A DNA stretch of 64,000 nucleotides from Tepidibacter aestuarii (GTDB lineage Bacteria > Bacillota > Clostridia > Peptostreptococcales > Peptostreptococcaceae), in the NCBI RefSeq assembly GCF_934924865.1, contig NZ_OW235315.1:3224001-3288000 (forward strand), given 5' to 3'. Positions 9,868-20,321 of this stretch are shown in pieces (the first letter of the stretch is position 1; each line of letters opens with the position of its first letter). Position numbers and translations under genes: made by a program. Below the pieces are notes generated by a model. The model saw only the letters and a list, made by a program, of their open reading frames with translations. It was not told where the DNA came from and did not search any database.

Positions 9868-10454
9868 CTAGGCTTTGTATATTTGAAGTGCAACTGCACT
9901 AGCTTCTTTAATATTTTGATTCTTAGTATTTTTATATAAATACTCTATATATTGTTTATCCTGAATAATGTCTTTAAAGCTTTTTCCTTTGTATTTTCCG
10001 AAAGGAATGATTATATTAGGTACTTGATTTATTAGGTCCTGATTCTTGCTTATATTCTCTTTCTCTAATGTATCAACTATTCTTTTAAAGTCTGATATTC
10101 TTATGTCTTTTATTGAGCTATAGCCCATATCTTCTATCACTTCATGTATTTTTTCATGTGATGCTATGGCAAATAGTTTCTTTTGTTGATTCCTATTGAT
10201 AACACTGTCCTTTATCTCAACTACGTTATTATCATTAGCTGTCGCTATTTCATTCTTATCATTATAAGACGGATATTTCAGGAAACTTTTTTATAATTTT
10301 ATATATTTACTTACTGTACCCTTTGCAATTCCTAGTTCTTTAGCTATTTCTATTTGTTTTAATCCTTGATTATATAATTCTTTTACTTTTTTTATTTTCT
10401 CTATCTTTTCTTTTTCTCTATTAGTTAACCCCTGCTCATTGAACTGTTGGCTAT
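9868..10454 (-). pseudogene. Broken phage/plasmid-like gene: HTH segment plus DUF3820-like C-terminus
   Basis: One reading frame runs through this stretch but is cut by a TAA at 10291-10293. Upstream of the stop it reads a resolvase-type helix-turn-helix (YNQGLKQIEIAKELGIAKGTVSKYIKL). Downstream it continues as a polar linker, a helical part, and a C-terminal segment IPFGKYKGKSFKDIIQDKQYIEYL, typical of the DUF3820 module found with exonuclease-like proteins. A downstream product from a GTG at 10140 (90 residues) is possible but has no good ribosome binding site. I therefore call the whole frame a decayed accessory gene; the upstream end is also lost (a stop near 10470). Confidence 0.5.
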
Positions 10455-10491
10455 GACCTTTTTACTTAAACACAATACTTCAAAACACTAT

Positions 10492-11955
10492 CTAATTGAA
10501 ATATATTATATTTTCTCTATAATCTCTTTGTAAATCCCTTTCTAAAAATTCCAAGAACCTAACAAGCATTGCAGATGCTTCAGCTCTTGACATAACCTTG
10601 TTTGGATTTACCTTGTTGAATTTATCTCCTTGGATAAGACCTATTTCTTTTGCCATGTATATACTATCTTTCGCCCAATAAGGTATTTCCCTATCATCAG
10701 AAAAACTAGTATAATATCCTGGTGTTGGTGCCTTATTCTCAAATCCTAAAGCTCTTACAAATATAGTTATAGCTTGAGCTCTTGTAAGATTATTATTTGG
10801 CTTGAATTTATTATTCTCACCGTGTATTATTCCTTTTTCATATCCACTTTTTACATACTTATAATCATCATCTTTAGTATCTAAATCTTCAAATACACTT
10901 TCTTCAGGCGGTTCCCTTCTGGATCTTCTCTTAGGTTCTTCTATGTAAGTCCTTATATCACACGCCCTTATAACACCTTTAGTAAATTCCATTCTGTTCA
11001 TAGGTAGATCAGGAGAGAAAAACTCACCATTCTCATCAAATACATCAAGAGAATACAGCTTCTCTATATAACTTTGAGCCCAATGCCCACCTAAATCTCT
11101 AAATTTAGGAACTATAAGTCTTTCAAGTTTCGGAACCATAGTTTTATTAAGCTTTACTGTTCCTTTATCTCTTTCATCGTCATCTATTTCTCCATTATCA
11201 ATCTCTGGAAGATCATACTCATATCTAGATACCATCTGCTCATTAGTAACCCTCATATGCCCCCCATTAAAGCTTGAAAAATTAGCTTCATTATCAGAGT
11301 ACTTTAAAACCTTAGTTGTACTATCTGATACAGATGCTTTAATATGACCTTCCCAAGATCCATCTGAATCATCTGGTTTTATATTTCTTATAGAATAATT
11401 TATAATCTGAGTTTCACTATTTCCCCAGAAGTTTTTATACCCTACATCTTGCCCAGAAATATCTATTATAACCTCACCTTGATCTTTATTAACCTTATAA
11501 TACTTTCTTCCCTGCATATTTCCATTATAAAAATCAGATGCGGGTCTATTATCTATAACATCAGACTTTGACAATTGAAAATCCTCAAGTTCATACTTAT
11601 CCTCACCTATTGTAACCTTCTCACTATATCCGGTTATAGAACTTTGCTCTATAGTCTGACCCTTATCATCCCTTTTATCAAGAAGAGTCTCAACCTTAAT
11701 CTTCCTACTAAGCTTCGCATCCTTATCTTTATTCTCAAGCTTAAAAGAATAACTAACGCTCTTTTCAGTGTCCTTAATTCTCTCAGAAACCTTTATCTCA
11801 CCCTTTACAACAATAGGCTCTCCACTTATAAAAACAACTTCTTCATACTCATACTCATTATTAACACCACCTGAAAATCCAGGAGGAGCAGCCCAAATAT
11901 TCATAGGACTAAGCACCATGGCCGTAACAAATATAAATGCCAAAAATCTTCTCAT
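10492..11955 (-). CDS. SLH-domain surface protein, anchor of the large-surface-protein operon
   Basis: 487 residues. A signal peptide covers 1-22 (ending IWA). Residues about 35-250 form a beta-rich domain that I do not recognise. Three SLH domains follow at about 284-335, 354-404 and 416-470 (FRDLGGHWAQSYIEKL, FEDLDTKDDDYKYVKSGYEKGII, TSFSDDREIPYWAKDSIYMAKEIGLI). SLH domains bind pyruvylated secondary wall polysaccharide, so the protein should sit on the cell wall. The ATG has GGAGGAG in front. It is the last gene of the operon and the only one with recognisable wall-binding modules; it may anchor the upstream secreted proteins. Confidence 0.85.
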   Translation of the reverse strand: MRRFLAFIFVTAMVLSPMNIWAAPPGFSGGVNNEYEYEEVVFISGEPIVVKGEIKVSERIKDTEKSVSYSFKLENKDKDAKLSRKIKVETLLDKRDDKGQTIEQSSITGYSEKVTIGEDKYELEDFQLSKSDVIDNRPASDFYNGNMQGRKYYKVNKDQGEVIIDISGQDVGYKNFWGNSETQIINYSIRNIKPDDSDGSWEGHIKASVSDSTTKVLKYSDNEANFSSFNGGHMRVTNEQMVSRYEYDLPEIDNGEIDDDERDKGTVKLNKTMVPKLERLIVPKFRDLGGHWAQSYIEKLYSLDVFDENGEFFSPDLPMNRMEFTKGVIRACDIRTYIEEPKRRSRREPPEESVFEDLDTKDDDYKYVKSGYEKGIIHGENNKFKPNNNLTRAQAITIFVRALGFENKAPTPGYYTSFSDDREIPYWAKDSIYMAKEIGLIQGDKFNKVNPNKVMSRAEASAMLVRFLEFLERDLQRDYRENIIYFN

Positions 11956-12025
11956 TCTTCTCCTCCTTTCAATCTTATACTCTCTAAATTTTTATACTCT
12001 AATCCGCTAACCATAAATTTGGAAT

Positions 12026-12260
12026 TTATATTAAATTGGAACTCGTTCCAAATATATTGTTTCCTCCTTATATGTTCTTGATAAGGAAACTATAATTTGT
12101 CTTAGCGGAAATTTAATATAACTCTCTAATTCTGCCTATTAGTACTCACCAGAAATTTGGAATTTATATTAAATTAGAGCTCGTTTCAAATATATTGTTT
12201 CCTCCTTATTATGTTCTTAATAAGGAAACTATAATTTGCCGTAGCGAGAATTTAATATAA
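12026..12260. repeat. Two tandem 96-97-bp palindromic repeats
   Basis: Copies at 12026-12121 and 12164-12260. Each is bounded by TTATATTAAATT and its exact complement AATTTAATATAA and has an inner GTTTCC...GGAAAC stem. They fill the 336-base gap between the last two genes of the surface operon; nothing else is visible in that gap apart from the ribosome binding site of the SLH gene. Confidence 0.65.
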
Positions 12261-12291
12261 ATTTTAAATTTCATGCATTAAGCACAAGAGG

Positions 12292-13908
12292 TTACTTAAC
12301 TATAAGCACTTTAGAGTATAAATCATCCCTAACCATATAGACCCTATCTCCAACTTGTATATCCTCATAGTTTATATGTTTTCCATCCTTAATAATTACA
12401 CTCTTATCTATGCTTACATTTATAGATACTTTCTTTAACATCCAAGATTCTTTTCTTTCGCTCCAATCTTTTGCATCTTGGATCTTTATAGACCATCCTA
12501 TCTTAGAATTATTTTCAAGAGATTCAACCATACCTATAGTAGTTCTTTGTCTAGATAGAGAGTCCATCTTGTCATTTACATAAATAGAACTTATTCTATC
12601 TCCGTCAGTATATATATATCCATAATAGTTTTTATGATCTGCATCTAGCGATGAAAATTCATTTATTGTAAGCTTCTTATCATTTATTAAATCGTATATA
12701 TACGTATCTTCATCATAATATAAATCTTTTTCAGAATCAAACGATTCCCATTCATTTTCATTTAAAACATTAAAATTATCTATTTTAACTGAGTAAATAT
12801 CTATCTCCTCAAGTTTTGAAGTATATATATAGTTTTGACCTATATTAGAATTATTAATATCTTCATTGTATATATAAACTACATCTGCTGATAAAGAATT
12901 ATTTCTTCCTTCAGCTACTATGAATGCATCTGACTTTGAATTTATAGAGTATTTATCTACAAGCCTTGAATTCTTTATTATTATAGTTCCATCATTAAGA
13001 GATATATTTTTTTTATTTGCAAGCTCGAATTTATCGCTATAGAAATTTATATCTTCTATTTTATCTGAAAAATTGTATTCATAAGAATCCTTTACAACCA
13101 TTCTCTCTATTTTTTCTGTTCCAAAAAAGTCTTTTACAACTAAATAAACAGTTTTTCCTGTGTAATATTTTAAATCGCTGTATTCTATTTTAGATCCATT
13201 TGAGTATACAGGAACTTCGTTATTGTAAGGAACAGTAGTGTAATTATTTACTTTTTCCCATTTGCCATTTTTTAAAGTTTGTACATTAAAAAGTGTTATA
13301 TTTTCTGATATATCATCAGTTGATTTCATTACAGCTTTATATAAACTCTTTATGCTGGTGTATTTATCATTTATGTCTATCTTATTTACTGTATTTGAAT
13401 CTATTGTATCAAATAAAAATCTTACCTTATCTCCTACATATAAAGTATTTAAAGATGTAATTTGTCCATTCTTAGTTACCTGTGTTGCTGGTGTTGTGTA
13501 AAATATTTCTTCATCTCCAGTTATATACTTTAAAGTTATTTGGTTTCTGTCTATTTTTTGAATAGATCCACTTCTCATCTTAGAACCCTTAGGTATATAT
13601 CCTGTATTTTGAGTTGAATAACTCTCTATGTAATCTATTTTCCTTCCTCTAAGAGTAGCATACACTTCCATTCCAGGTTTAAAATCTATAAGAGTTGCAT
13701 CTCTGTTGTCTATTATATATACTACATCATCTGTAAAGTTCAATGTATGAAGAGTACCATCGTACTCTTCAATTTGAACTGTTCCATCTAATACATCCTT
13801 TATATAACCCTCTATATACTTATCTATATACGGAGAGAATTGATCTGCGTGAACCAATGTGCAAAAGCTTAACACAAATATAATTGTTAAAGATAATATT
13901 CTTCTCAT
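12292..13908 (-). CDS. Secreted beta-rich protein of unknown function
   Basis: 538 residues with a signal peptide (1-21, ending VHA) and no membrane segment after it. The mature part is made of repeated small beta-barrel-like units with the recurring idea of VGDKVRF / VGDRVYMVRD, GYIKDVLDGTVQI and GSIQKIDRNQITL, resembling DUF5666-type modules. No SLH, LPXTG or lipobox is present, so it must be released or held by partners. AGGAGG lies in the end of the preceding gene, and only 3 bases separate the two genes, so they are co-translated. Likely a structural component of the same surface assembly. Confidence 0.65.
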   Translation of the reverse strand: MRRILSLTIIFVLSFCTLVHADQFSPYIDKYIEGYIKDVLDGTVQIEEYDGTLHTLNFTDDVVYIIDNRDATLIDFKPGMEVYATLRGRKIDYIESYSTQNTGYIPKGSKMRSGSIQKIDRNQITLKYITGDEEIFYTTPATQVTKNGQITSLNTLYVGDKVRFLFDTIDSNTVNKIDINDKYTSIKSLYKAVMKSTDDISENITLFNVQTLKNGKWEKVNNYTTVPYNNEVPVYSNGSKIEYSDLKYYTGKTVYLVVKDFFGTEKIERMVVKDSYEYNFSDKIEDINFYSDKFELANKKNISLNDGTIIIKNSRLVDKYSINSKSDAFIVAEGRNNSLSADVVYIYNEDINNSNIGQNYIYTSKLEEIDIYSVKIDNFNVLNENEWESFDSEKDLYYDEDTYIYDLINDKKLTINEFSSLDADHKNYYGYIYTDGDRISSIYVNDKMDSLSRQRTTIGMVESLENNSKIGWSIKIQDAKDWSERKESWMLKKVSINVSIDKSVIIKDGKHINYEDIQVGDRVYMVRDDLYSKVLIVK

Positions 13909-13911
13909 AAT

Positions 13912-16900
13912 CTACCTCCTACTACCTATAATTGAATATCTTCCAAGTCTATTTACTGGAGAGTTAATAGAAGTAGAATAATTGTCCATTCTCTGCTTTA
14001 CATAAGTCCATTCACTTTTGTATTCATCGTATCTTCTAAGAGATATATTTCTCATTCTTCTAAGATCCGCTTTTGCAGAGTCAAAATCAAGAGATATCTC
14101 CATATTGTTTTTTAGATAATCTATACTAGTATTATCTGCTCCAATGAATACATCAGCCTTTAACTCATACTCATTAGATAAAGAAGTTGAGTCATTCTTT
14201 TGATTAATTCCTATTTTAAACTTAACCCCTGATTTATCTTTATCTTTAGCTTCATAAAGCTTTGATACATTAAATGCAGTAGGATTAAACTTTACATACA
14301 TATCACTTAAAATTACTCTTATATCCTTTGCTAAATAGCTCGTAGCAACCCTTGCTGGTATGCTTATAACTACTTCTTTTGCTCCTGCATATTCTCCTTT
14401 TGTAAGATCTATAACAGTTTCCTTCTCATCATAATCATCTGTTCCAATAAGTACATTTACTGTATCGCCTGATCTATTTATAACTGTTTTTTCGTTTATT
14501 TCTCCATCCTTATCATCATATCCTGAACCTGATTTAGTAGTTACTTCATTACTTTTTGATGATCCTTTTGATAATCCAAATTCTCCTATAGCCTTTATTA
14601 TGAATCTATAGTCAGTCTTTGGTTTTACATCTCTGTATATAAATGTAGTTAAGTCAGTAGTTCCAACAAGGTACATTTCCTTATCATCCTCTACTGCATA
14701 TATTTCATAAGATGTTGCATCCTTTACTTCATTCCAATTTATTTTTATATACTTATCGTATATAAGCTCTGCGTTTACACCTGTTGGTGCGTCTATTTGA
14801 TCTATTACATAAACAACATCATATATATTACTTCCAGCTTTATCTGGATTTACTATCATAACACCTTTAGTTCCTAGTTTTCCAGGAGGAGTTGTAACTT
14901 TTAGATTCTGAGAGTCTATAAACTCAACATCACCATCAGTTCCAGATACTAAAACATAGTTCTTTCCATCTATAGTTATTGTATCTGTATCAGAAGCTGT
15001 AGCCTCTTTAAGAACAGGACTAAATACAACTCTTGCTCCAGACATGAAGTCATTTCCTTTTATCTGTATTTCTTGTCCTCCATCTACGAATATTGTAGAT
15101 ATATTTATAGAATTATCCTTTGCATCTACTATTTGAGTTATATCAGGATCACTCAAATATGTATATTCAACAGAATTTGAAATTTCTCCATCAGGATTTT
15201 CTATCTTAACATCTACAGTTTTTGGATCATATTTAGGAGTTATTACTTCTATAGTTTTATAATCTATAAACGTAATATCTTCTTCAGGAACCTTTTTTTC
15301 TCCAAAGTATACAGCTATTTTCTTAGGTTCATATCCTTCCATCGTCTTTCTAAAATCAAGACCTTTTATAACTACCTTGTCTCCTCCTTTTGATAGACCT
15401 TTATCTGGAGTTATCGAATCTATCTTTGGAGAAGTTTCTCCTTTTGTGAACATTATATATATAGGTATTGTTGGTTCATCAGAACTTGCAAATGCTCCAT
15501 CTTCATTTTGAACTACTACTTTATGAAGCTTTCCTACTTCACTTTCATCTACAGCATCTATTTTAAATGTAAGCTTATTAGGAAGAGTTGGAGTTATATT
15601 AGCATAATCAATTTCCATTACATCTCCTATAGATATCTTTGCATTCTCTCTAAAATCAGATCCTATTACACTTATTATACTTCCGCCTTTATAGTTTACT
15701 TTAACTACTTTAACGTCTTTTCCATTGATATTATCAGGTACAGAAGGTTGACCATCTCTAGTTATCTCAGTAATCTTAGGGAAACTATCTGGATTTTTGT
15801 ATTCGAATTCTCCACTTGCTTCACCTTTATCTGGATTTATTATAGTTACAGGAACTTTTCCTATTGTGTAATAAGAAGGAGTTTTAACTTCTACTTGTCC
15901 ACTATTCAAAAGATTAGTTTCTGGAGAATATCCTCTCTCAACTATAATTCTTCTAGCATATGCATCTATTTTTATCTTTACAAGTTCATATCCTGGATAT
16001 TTTTCAATTCCTGAACCATCGTTATGAACTAATACGTCTCTAAGAGATACATATATTTCTTCATCATTGTAATTTATTATTTGAGCTGTATAGTCTTTAT
16101 CATTTACTCTAGCAGTTAAATTTATCTTTTTATTGTTTTTATCAGATGAATCATATTGGACCTCAAGATCTCCAACCTGAGTATTTCCTGTAGTTCCAAT
16201 TATTGTACCAGCATTTAATTTTCCAGCATCTATAGAAATATTAGATATATTCACATCATTTATATCTCCAAATCTAACTACAGGCATTTCCTTTTCTTCA
16301 GCTTTTGATACATCTAATTGTGTAAGTACTTTTATCTTAGTACTATTAAACTCACTACCATGTATTTCTATATTATCTTCACCTTTTTTCTTACCTATGT
16401 TAGGCACTACCTTAGTTATTACAGGTGATGATGATTTATATGTGAAATTAACTTTATTTGACGTTCCAAAATCATTATTAAGTACATATACATCTACATC
16501 TCCCTTTTCTCCCACAGGAACTTCCACAGATATATATCCATCAGAAAAATCTACTATCTCAGCTGTGTTTTTTCCAAAATATATTTTAGGAAGTATATTT
16601 CTATAATCTTTAGATGCTCTTTCTTCTTCACTCATGTCAGGATCTAGATTTTCATATTCAGTCTTTAATGCCTCATACTCATCTTTATTTTCAAGGTTAT
16701 CCCATTTATCATTACCATTTAAGTCCTGGTATTTTTCACCATAATCATAACGTCCATTACTATTGGTATCTTCATAATTTTCGCCTTCATCATACTGTCC
16801 ATTACTATTAGCATCTTCATACGTTTCCGCTTTATCATATGCAGCATTTCCATTAGTATCTTCATATGGTTCAAAGTATCTAAAATCTGTTCCCCATATT

Positions 16901-19900
16901 TGAATCTTATCTCCGCCAGCAGCACTAGCTGTATTCGGAAGTATTTTAGTTATTTGAGGATTACTTGTAGGGATAACATAAGTAAATCCATCTTCCTTTG
17001 AGTAATTACCTCCATCTGAGTTAGTAACTACAACTGGAACTGTTTTTCTATCTCCATCTATTTCTTCTTTAAGATTTCCTGGATATTTTGGTATTATAAT
17101 AGTTATTTTGTTTCTATCTGTACTTATTACTACCTCTTTAGGGTCTGCTTCCACTCCGCCTATGAATATCCTAGATTTTATATCTCCATTTGATTCAAAA
17201 TCAGAACCATAAATATACGCTGTATAACCACCTTCAGTCGAGCCTCTGTCGGGTTCTATACTTACTATAGTAGGATTTTTCTTTGGAGTTTTATAGTAAT
17301 AAAATCCTTGAGTACCTGTTCTTTTATCATATTGCGTATCCGGATTTTGAACTGTAAGATCGTACCATTTTTCAACATCCAGCATAGGAACTGTAAAGTA
17401 TATTTCATTTTTATTAATTACTTTAACTCTATGTCCTGTTATAACATTGTCTTGTACAATATATGGAGTTTTTAAATGTAACTCTTTTATATTAGAAGTA
17501 TCTCCAGTTTCTGTTATCTTTATTTTGTCAGTATACACATCTATATCGTATTCTTTCCCTGAATCTAATAGAGCTCTAAATTTATCATCAGAAATTTGTT
17601 TTGTAACTGTATAATTTTCATCTTTTCCATTTGATAAAGTTATATCACCCTTAGTATTTATATCGAATGTATAAAAAGAATTCCCTGTCATATTTATAGT
17701 ATCATTTTCTGATAATATAATGCTTTGGTAATAATCTCTTATATTTGGCTTATTATTATCCATATATATTACTTTATTAGTATCTAATGATTCATAATCG
17801 CTTAGTATTATTTTATTGTTAGAATCTTTATTGTAACTATTTATATCTTCATCTCCAATAAGTATTCTAGTTCCAATAACTTTAAATATATTAGCACCAT
17901 CTATATCAGATGTAGATGGTTGTGGTTTTAAGAAATTATCTCCCTTTACAACAACTAAAGTTCCATTACTTCCTTTGTTAGGAGAAAAAGAAATTATCTT
18001 TGGGTCTGTATAAGTTGTAACATATATAAATTCAGATATAGCTATTGCACCACTTGGGTTCATAACTTGAATCTGAGTACTTCCCTCTCTTCCAGGAGGA
18101 GATTTAAATGTTATTTTCTTTCCATCTCCCTCTCGATTAATTCCACCAACTTCTTTACCATCTATAAATACTTTAACTCCTCTATCAAAGTTATTTCCTT
18201 CTATTACTACGTTTTCTCCACCGTCTACAGTTACAATATTTGGCTTAACACTATTAATAATAGGTTTATCACCTGCCACTACAAATTCTACAGCATCCGT
18301 TTTCAATGCCGATAGACCTTCTGTCTCTTGATGTTTTACTGGGTTTATAACTTTTACAAATGTCTTACCTATGTTAGTTACAGATGAGTCTTTAGGTATT
18401 TTAACTATTATTCTAGTTCCTATTTCATTTCCTTGACTTCCGTCTAGTTCTCTTCCATATCTATCAAATATTTTAAGATATAAGTCTTCATTAGAATCTA
18501 GCCCATTATTGTTTTTATTAAGTCTTATATCATTTCCAATTTCAATTACTGGATATCGTACAACCTCGGTTCCATCATCTTTTGTATACTTATGTATTAA
18601 AAATCTATTTCCTTCTATCGAAACTAGCATATCTTCTTTTAAATCATACTGTATTGGAGATATTTTCTCTACTTGTATCTTATCTGGTGTTATATAGTTT
18701 ACCACAGGAGTCATTGTACTAGCTATATATGTATACGATTTAAGGAGCTCAGCTCTGTCTTTTATAACAACATCACTTTTTCCATCTATTTTTATAGTTG
18801 TAATAGTTTCTATAACAACATCTTTAACAGGATCATCTTCAGCATCAGTAACCTGAGGTGTTATTATACTTATCTTATCAAGTGCATTAGTAAAACTATT
18901 CTCATATTCTGTTTGTGCCTTATTTGTAGCAAATGTAGCTATACCCCCTACAATTACTTTTACTTCTCTAGTTACAGAAGTAACAGTATCACCTTTGTAA
19001 GTTCCTCCTTTATAAACCCCATCACTACCTTTACCATAAGTTATATCTAATATCTGATCACCAGATACAGGATCCTGAACATCTATTGTATTCTCATTTA
19101 ATTTTAAATCTGGTATGTTAAGAGTTCCAAAGAATACCCCAGATATTTCAGCCTTAGATCCAGTATCTGGTCCTGAATCTGGTGATATAGATACTACTTT
19201 CATCTTTTGCTTAGCATCTATTATTGTAAACATTTCTGGAAGAACATAGCTCTTTGTAACATAATCTTCTGGATTTTTACCCTCAGGTATTTTATTAGTT
19301 ATTACAACATAATATTCTCCATTTTCTATTACATCTTTTCTATAATTTGGTAGATGAGTTTTTAATAGTTGTTTACCATCTACATCAGGTTTAAATGTCG
19401 TATCTACACCCTTGTTATAATCAGTAAACTTATTACTTAAACTCTTAAGAAAAAACACATCATAATTATCAAGTCCAGAATCAGCAGTGAATATAACTTC
19501 ATCCCCTATTTTTGATGAAGTACCTGCCTCTCCTCTGTTTGGATTCATAACTAAATTAGTTGCAGTTATCTCATTTATAAGTCTAAACTGCTTTGGATAA
19601 GTATTCCTAATAGTTAATTTCACTCTATTTTTTCCAACATTAGGAGATGATGTATCTGTAATTTTTAGAGCATTATTATTATTAAAATTTATATATGTAT
19701 CTTCTTCTTTTTTTACAACTATATTTTGGAATCCTGGAGTACCACTTAAAGGACCAGTTACTACTTCTTCAGGCTTATTAGGTGGTACTAACGGAAGATC
19801 CGTAGGACCTCCTGCTTGAGTTTCATTTTGATAATATGCACTATAACCAGGAGTCCCTATCTTATCTAAATTAGATCCATTAATAGTAAGAGTGTCAACA

Positions 19901-20310
19901 CCAGCTTTTATGTTTCTTTTACTTATATTAGAAAACGATGGTATTCCACTTTGGTCAATAGGTATAGATACACTTCCAACATCTATACTATTTCCTACTA
20001 TATCTCCTTCAACTATAAATTCAACTACGGAATCAGTATTTGGATCTGCATTTTTAAATTCCTTATATCCAAAATCTGTATCAGTACCAACTGCCACCCC
20101 TTGCAAATATCCTCCATGTACAGTAAGTCTTGTTTGTTTAACAGTATATCCATATTCTTCATAAATTTTAGTAATAGTTATGTAATCTACATAATATTTA
20201 TCTGAATCATATGCATATATTTTCATATCATGCCACGGCATCATCCCAAACGCCATCATAAACACAAGAATAAAAGATGTAACTCTTTTAATCCAATTAA
20301 TACGTTTCAT
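13912..20310 (-). CDS. Giant secreted TIG/IPT-repeat protein (2132 residues)
   Basis: A signal peptide (about 1-33) is followed by about ten Ig-like TIG/IPT modules recognised by the pattern P.I..I.P..G...GG..V.I.G..F (for example INSVKPNIVTVDGGENVVIEG, VSIEPDRGSTEGGYTAYIYG, DSITPDKGLSKGGDKVVIKG). One module near residues 1140-1200 is interrupted by four roughly 15-residue repeats of the form YEDTNGNAAYDKAE, which look like calcium-binding DxNxNG loops. A fibronectin type III domain precedes the C-terminal region, which ends in a YDEYKSEWTYVKQRMDNYSTSINSP-like motif shared in style with the upstream gene's C-terminus. No wall-anchoring motif is present. Probably an extended fibre or adhesin-like surface component. 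Confidence 0.8.
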   Translation of the reverse strand: MKRINWIKRVTSFILVFMMAFGMMPWHDMKIYAYDSDKYYVDYITITKIYEEYGYTVKQTRLTVHGGYLQGVAVGTDTDFGYKEFKNADPNTDSVVEFIVEGDIVGNSIDVGSVSIPIDQSGIPSFSNISKRNIKAGVDTLTINGSNLDKIGTPGYSAYYQNETQAGGPTDLPLVPPNKPEEVVTGPLSGTPGFQNIVVKKEEDTYINFNNNNALKITDTSSPNVGKNRVKLTIRNTYPKQFRLINEITATNLVMNPNRGEAGTSSKIGDEVIFTADSGLDNYDVFFLKSLSNKFTDYNKGVDTTFKPDVDGKQLLKTHLPNYRKDVIENGEYYVVITNKIPEGKNPEDYVTKSYVLPEMFTIIDAKQKMKVVSISPDSGPDTGSKAEISGVFFGTLNIPDLKLNENTIDVQDPVSGDQILDITYGKGSDGVYKGGTYKGDTVTSVTREVKVIVGGIATFATNKAQTEYENSFTNALDKISIITPQVTDAEDDPVKDVVIETITTIKIDGKSDVVIKDRAELLKSYTYIASTMTPVVNYITPDKIQVEKISPIQYDLKEDMLVSIEGNRFLIHKYTKDDGTEVVRYPVIEIGNDIRLNKNNNGLDSNEDLYLKIFDRYGRELDGSQGNEIGTRIIVKIPKDSSVTNIGKTFVKVINPVKHQETEGLSALKTDAVEFVVAGDKPIINSVKPNIVTVDGGENVVIEGNNFDRGVKVFIDGKEVGGINREGDGKKITFKSPPGREGSTQIQVMNPSGAIAISEFIYVTTYTDPKIISFSPNKGSNGTLVVVKGDNFLKPQPSTSDIDGANIFKVIGTRILIGDEDINSYNKDSNNKIILSDYESLDTNKVIYMDNNKPNIRDYYQSIILSENDTINMTGNSFYTFDINTKGDITLSNGKDENYTVTKQISDDKFRALLDSGKEYDIDVYTDKIKITETGDTSNIKELHLKTPYIVQDNVITGHRVKVINKNEIYFTVPMLDVEKWYDLTVQNPDTQYDKRTGTQGFYYYKTPKKNPTIVSIEPDRGSTEGGYTAYIYGSDFESNGDIKSRIFIGGVEADPKEVVISTDRNKITIIIPKYPGNLKEEIDGDRKTVPVVVTNSDGGNYSKEDGFTYVIPTSNPQITKILPNTASAAGGDKIQIWGTDFRYFEPYEDTNGNAAYDKAETYEDANSNGQYDEGENYEDTNSNGRYDYGEKYQDLNGNDKWDNLENKDEYEALKTEYENLDPDMSEEERASKDYRNILPKIYFGKNTAEIVDFSDGYISVEVPVGEKGDVDVYVLNNDFGTSNKVNFTYKSSSPVITKVVPNIGKKKGEDNIEIHGSEFNSTKIKVLTQLDVSKAEEKEMPVVRFGDINDVNISNISIDAGKLNAGTIIGTTGNTQVGDLEVQYDSSDKNNKKINLTARVNDKDYTAQIINYNDEEIYVSLRDVLVHNDGSGIEKYPGYELVKIKIDAYARRIIVERGYSPETNLLNSGQVEVKTPSYYTIGKVPVTIINPDKGEASGEFEYKNPDSFPKITEITRDGQPSVPDNINGKDVKVVKVNYKGGSIISVIGSDFRENAKISIGDVMEIDYANITPTLPNKLTFKIDAVDESEVGKLHKVVVQNEDGAFASSDEPTIPIYIMFTKGETSPKIDSITPDKGLSKGGDKVVIKGLDFRKTMEGYEPKKIAVYFGEKKVPEEDITFIDYKTIEVITPKYDPKTVDVKIENPDGEISNSVEYTYLSDPDITQIVDAKDNSINISTIFVDGGQEIQIKGNDFMSGARVVFSPVLKEATASDTDTITIDGKNYVLVSGTDGDVEFIDSQNLKVTTPPGKLGTKGVMIVNPDKAGSNIYDVVYVIDQIDAPTGVNAELIYDKYIKINWNEVKDATSYEIYAVEDDKEMYLVGTTDLTTFIYRDVKPKTDYRFIIKAIGEFGLSKGSSKSNEVTTKSGSGYDDKDGEINEKTVINRSGDTVNVLIGTDDYDEKETVIDLTKGEYAGAKEVVISIPARVATSYLAKDIRVILSDMYVKFNPTAFNVSKLYEAKDKDKSGVKFKIGINQKNDSTSLSNEYELKADVFIGADNTSIDYLKNNMEISLDFDSAKADLRRMRNISLRRYDEYKSEWTYVKQRMDNYSTSINSPVNRLGRYSIIGSRR

Positions 20311-20321
20311 ATTCCCCCTCC

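Noticed and set aside
16725..16880. Possible CRISPR-like short repeats
   Set aside because: The units are about 45 bases, adjacent without spacers, and coding for a calcium-loop repeat.
16614..16925. Short frames on both strands around the calcium-loop repeats
   Set aside because: Shadows caused by the repeated codons of the giant TIG gene.
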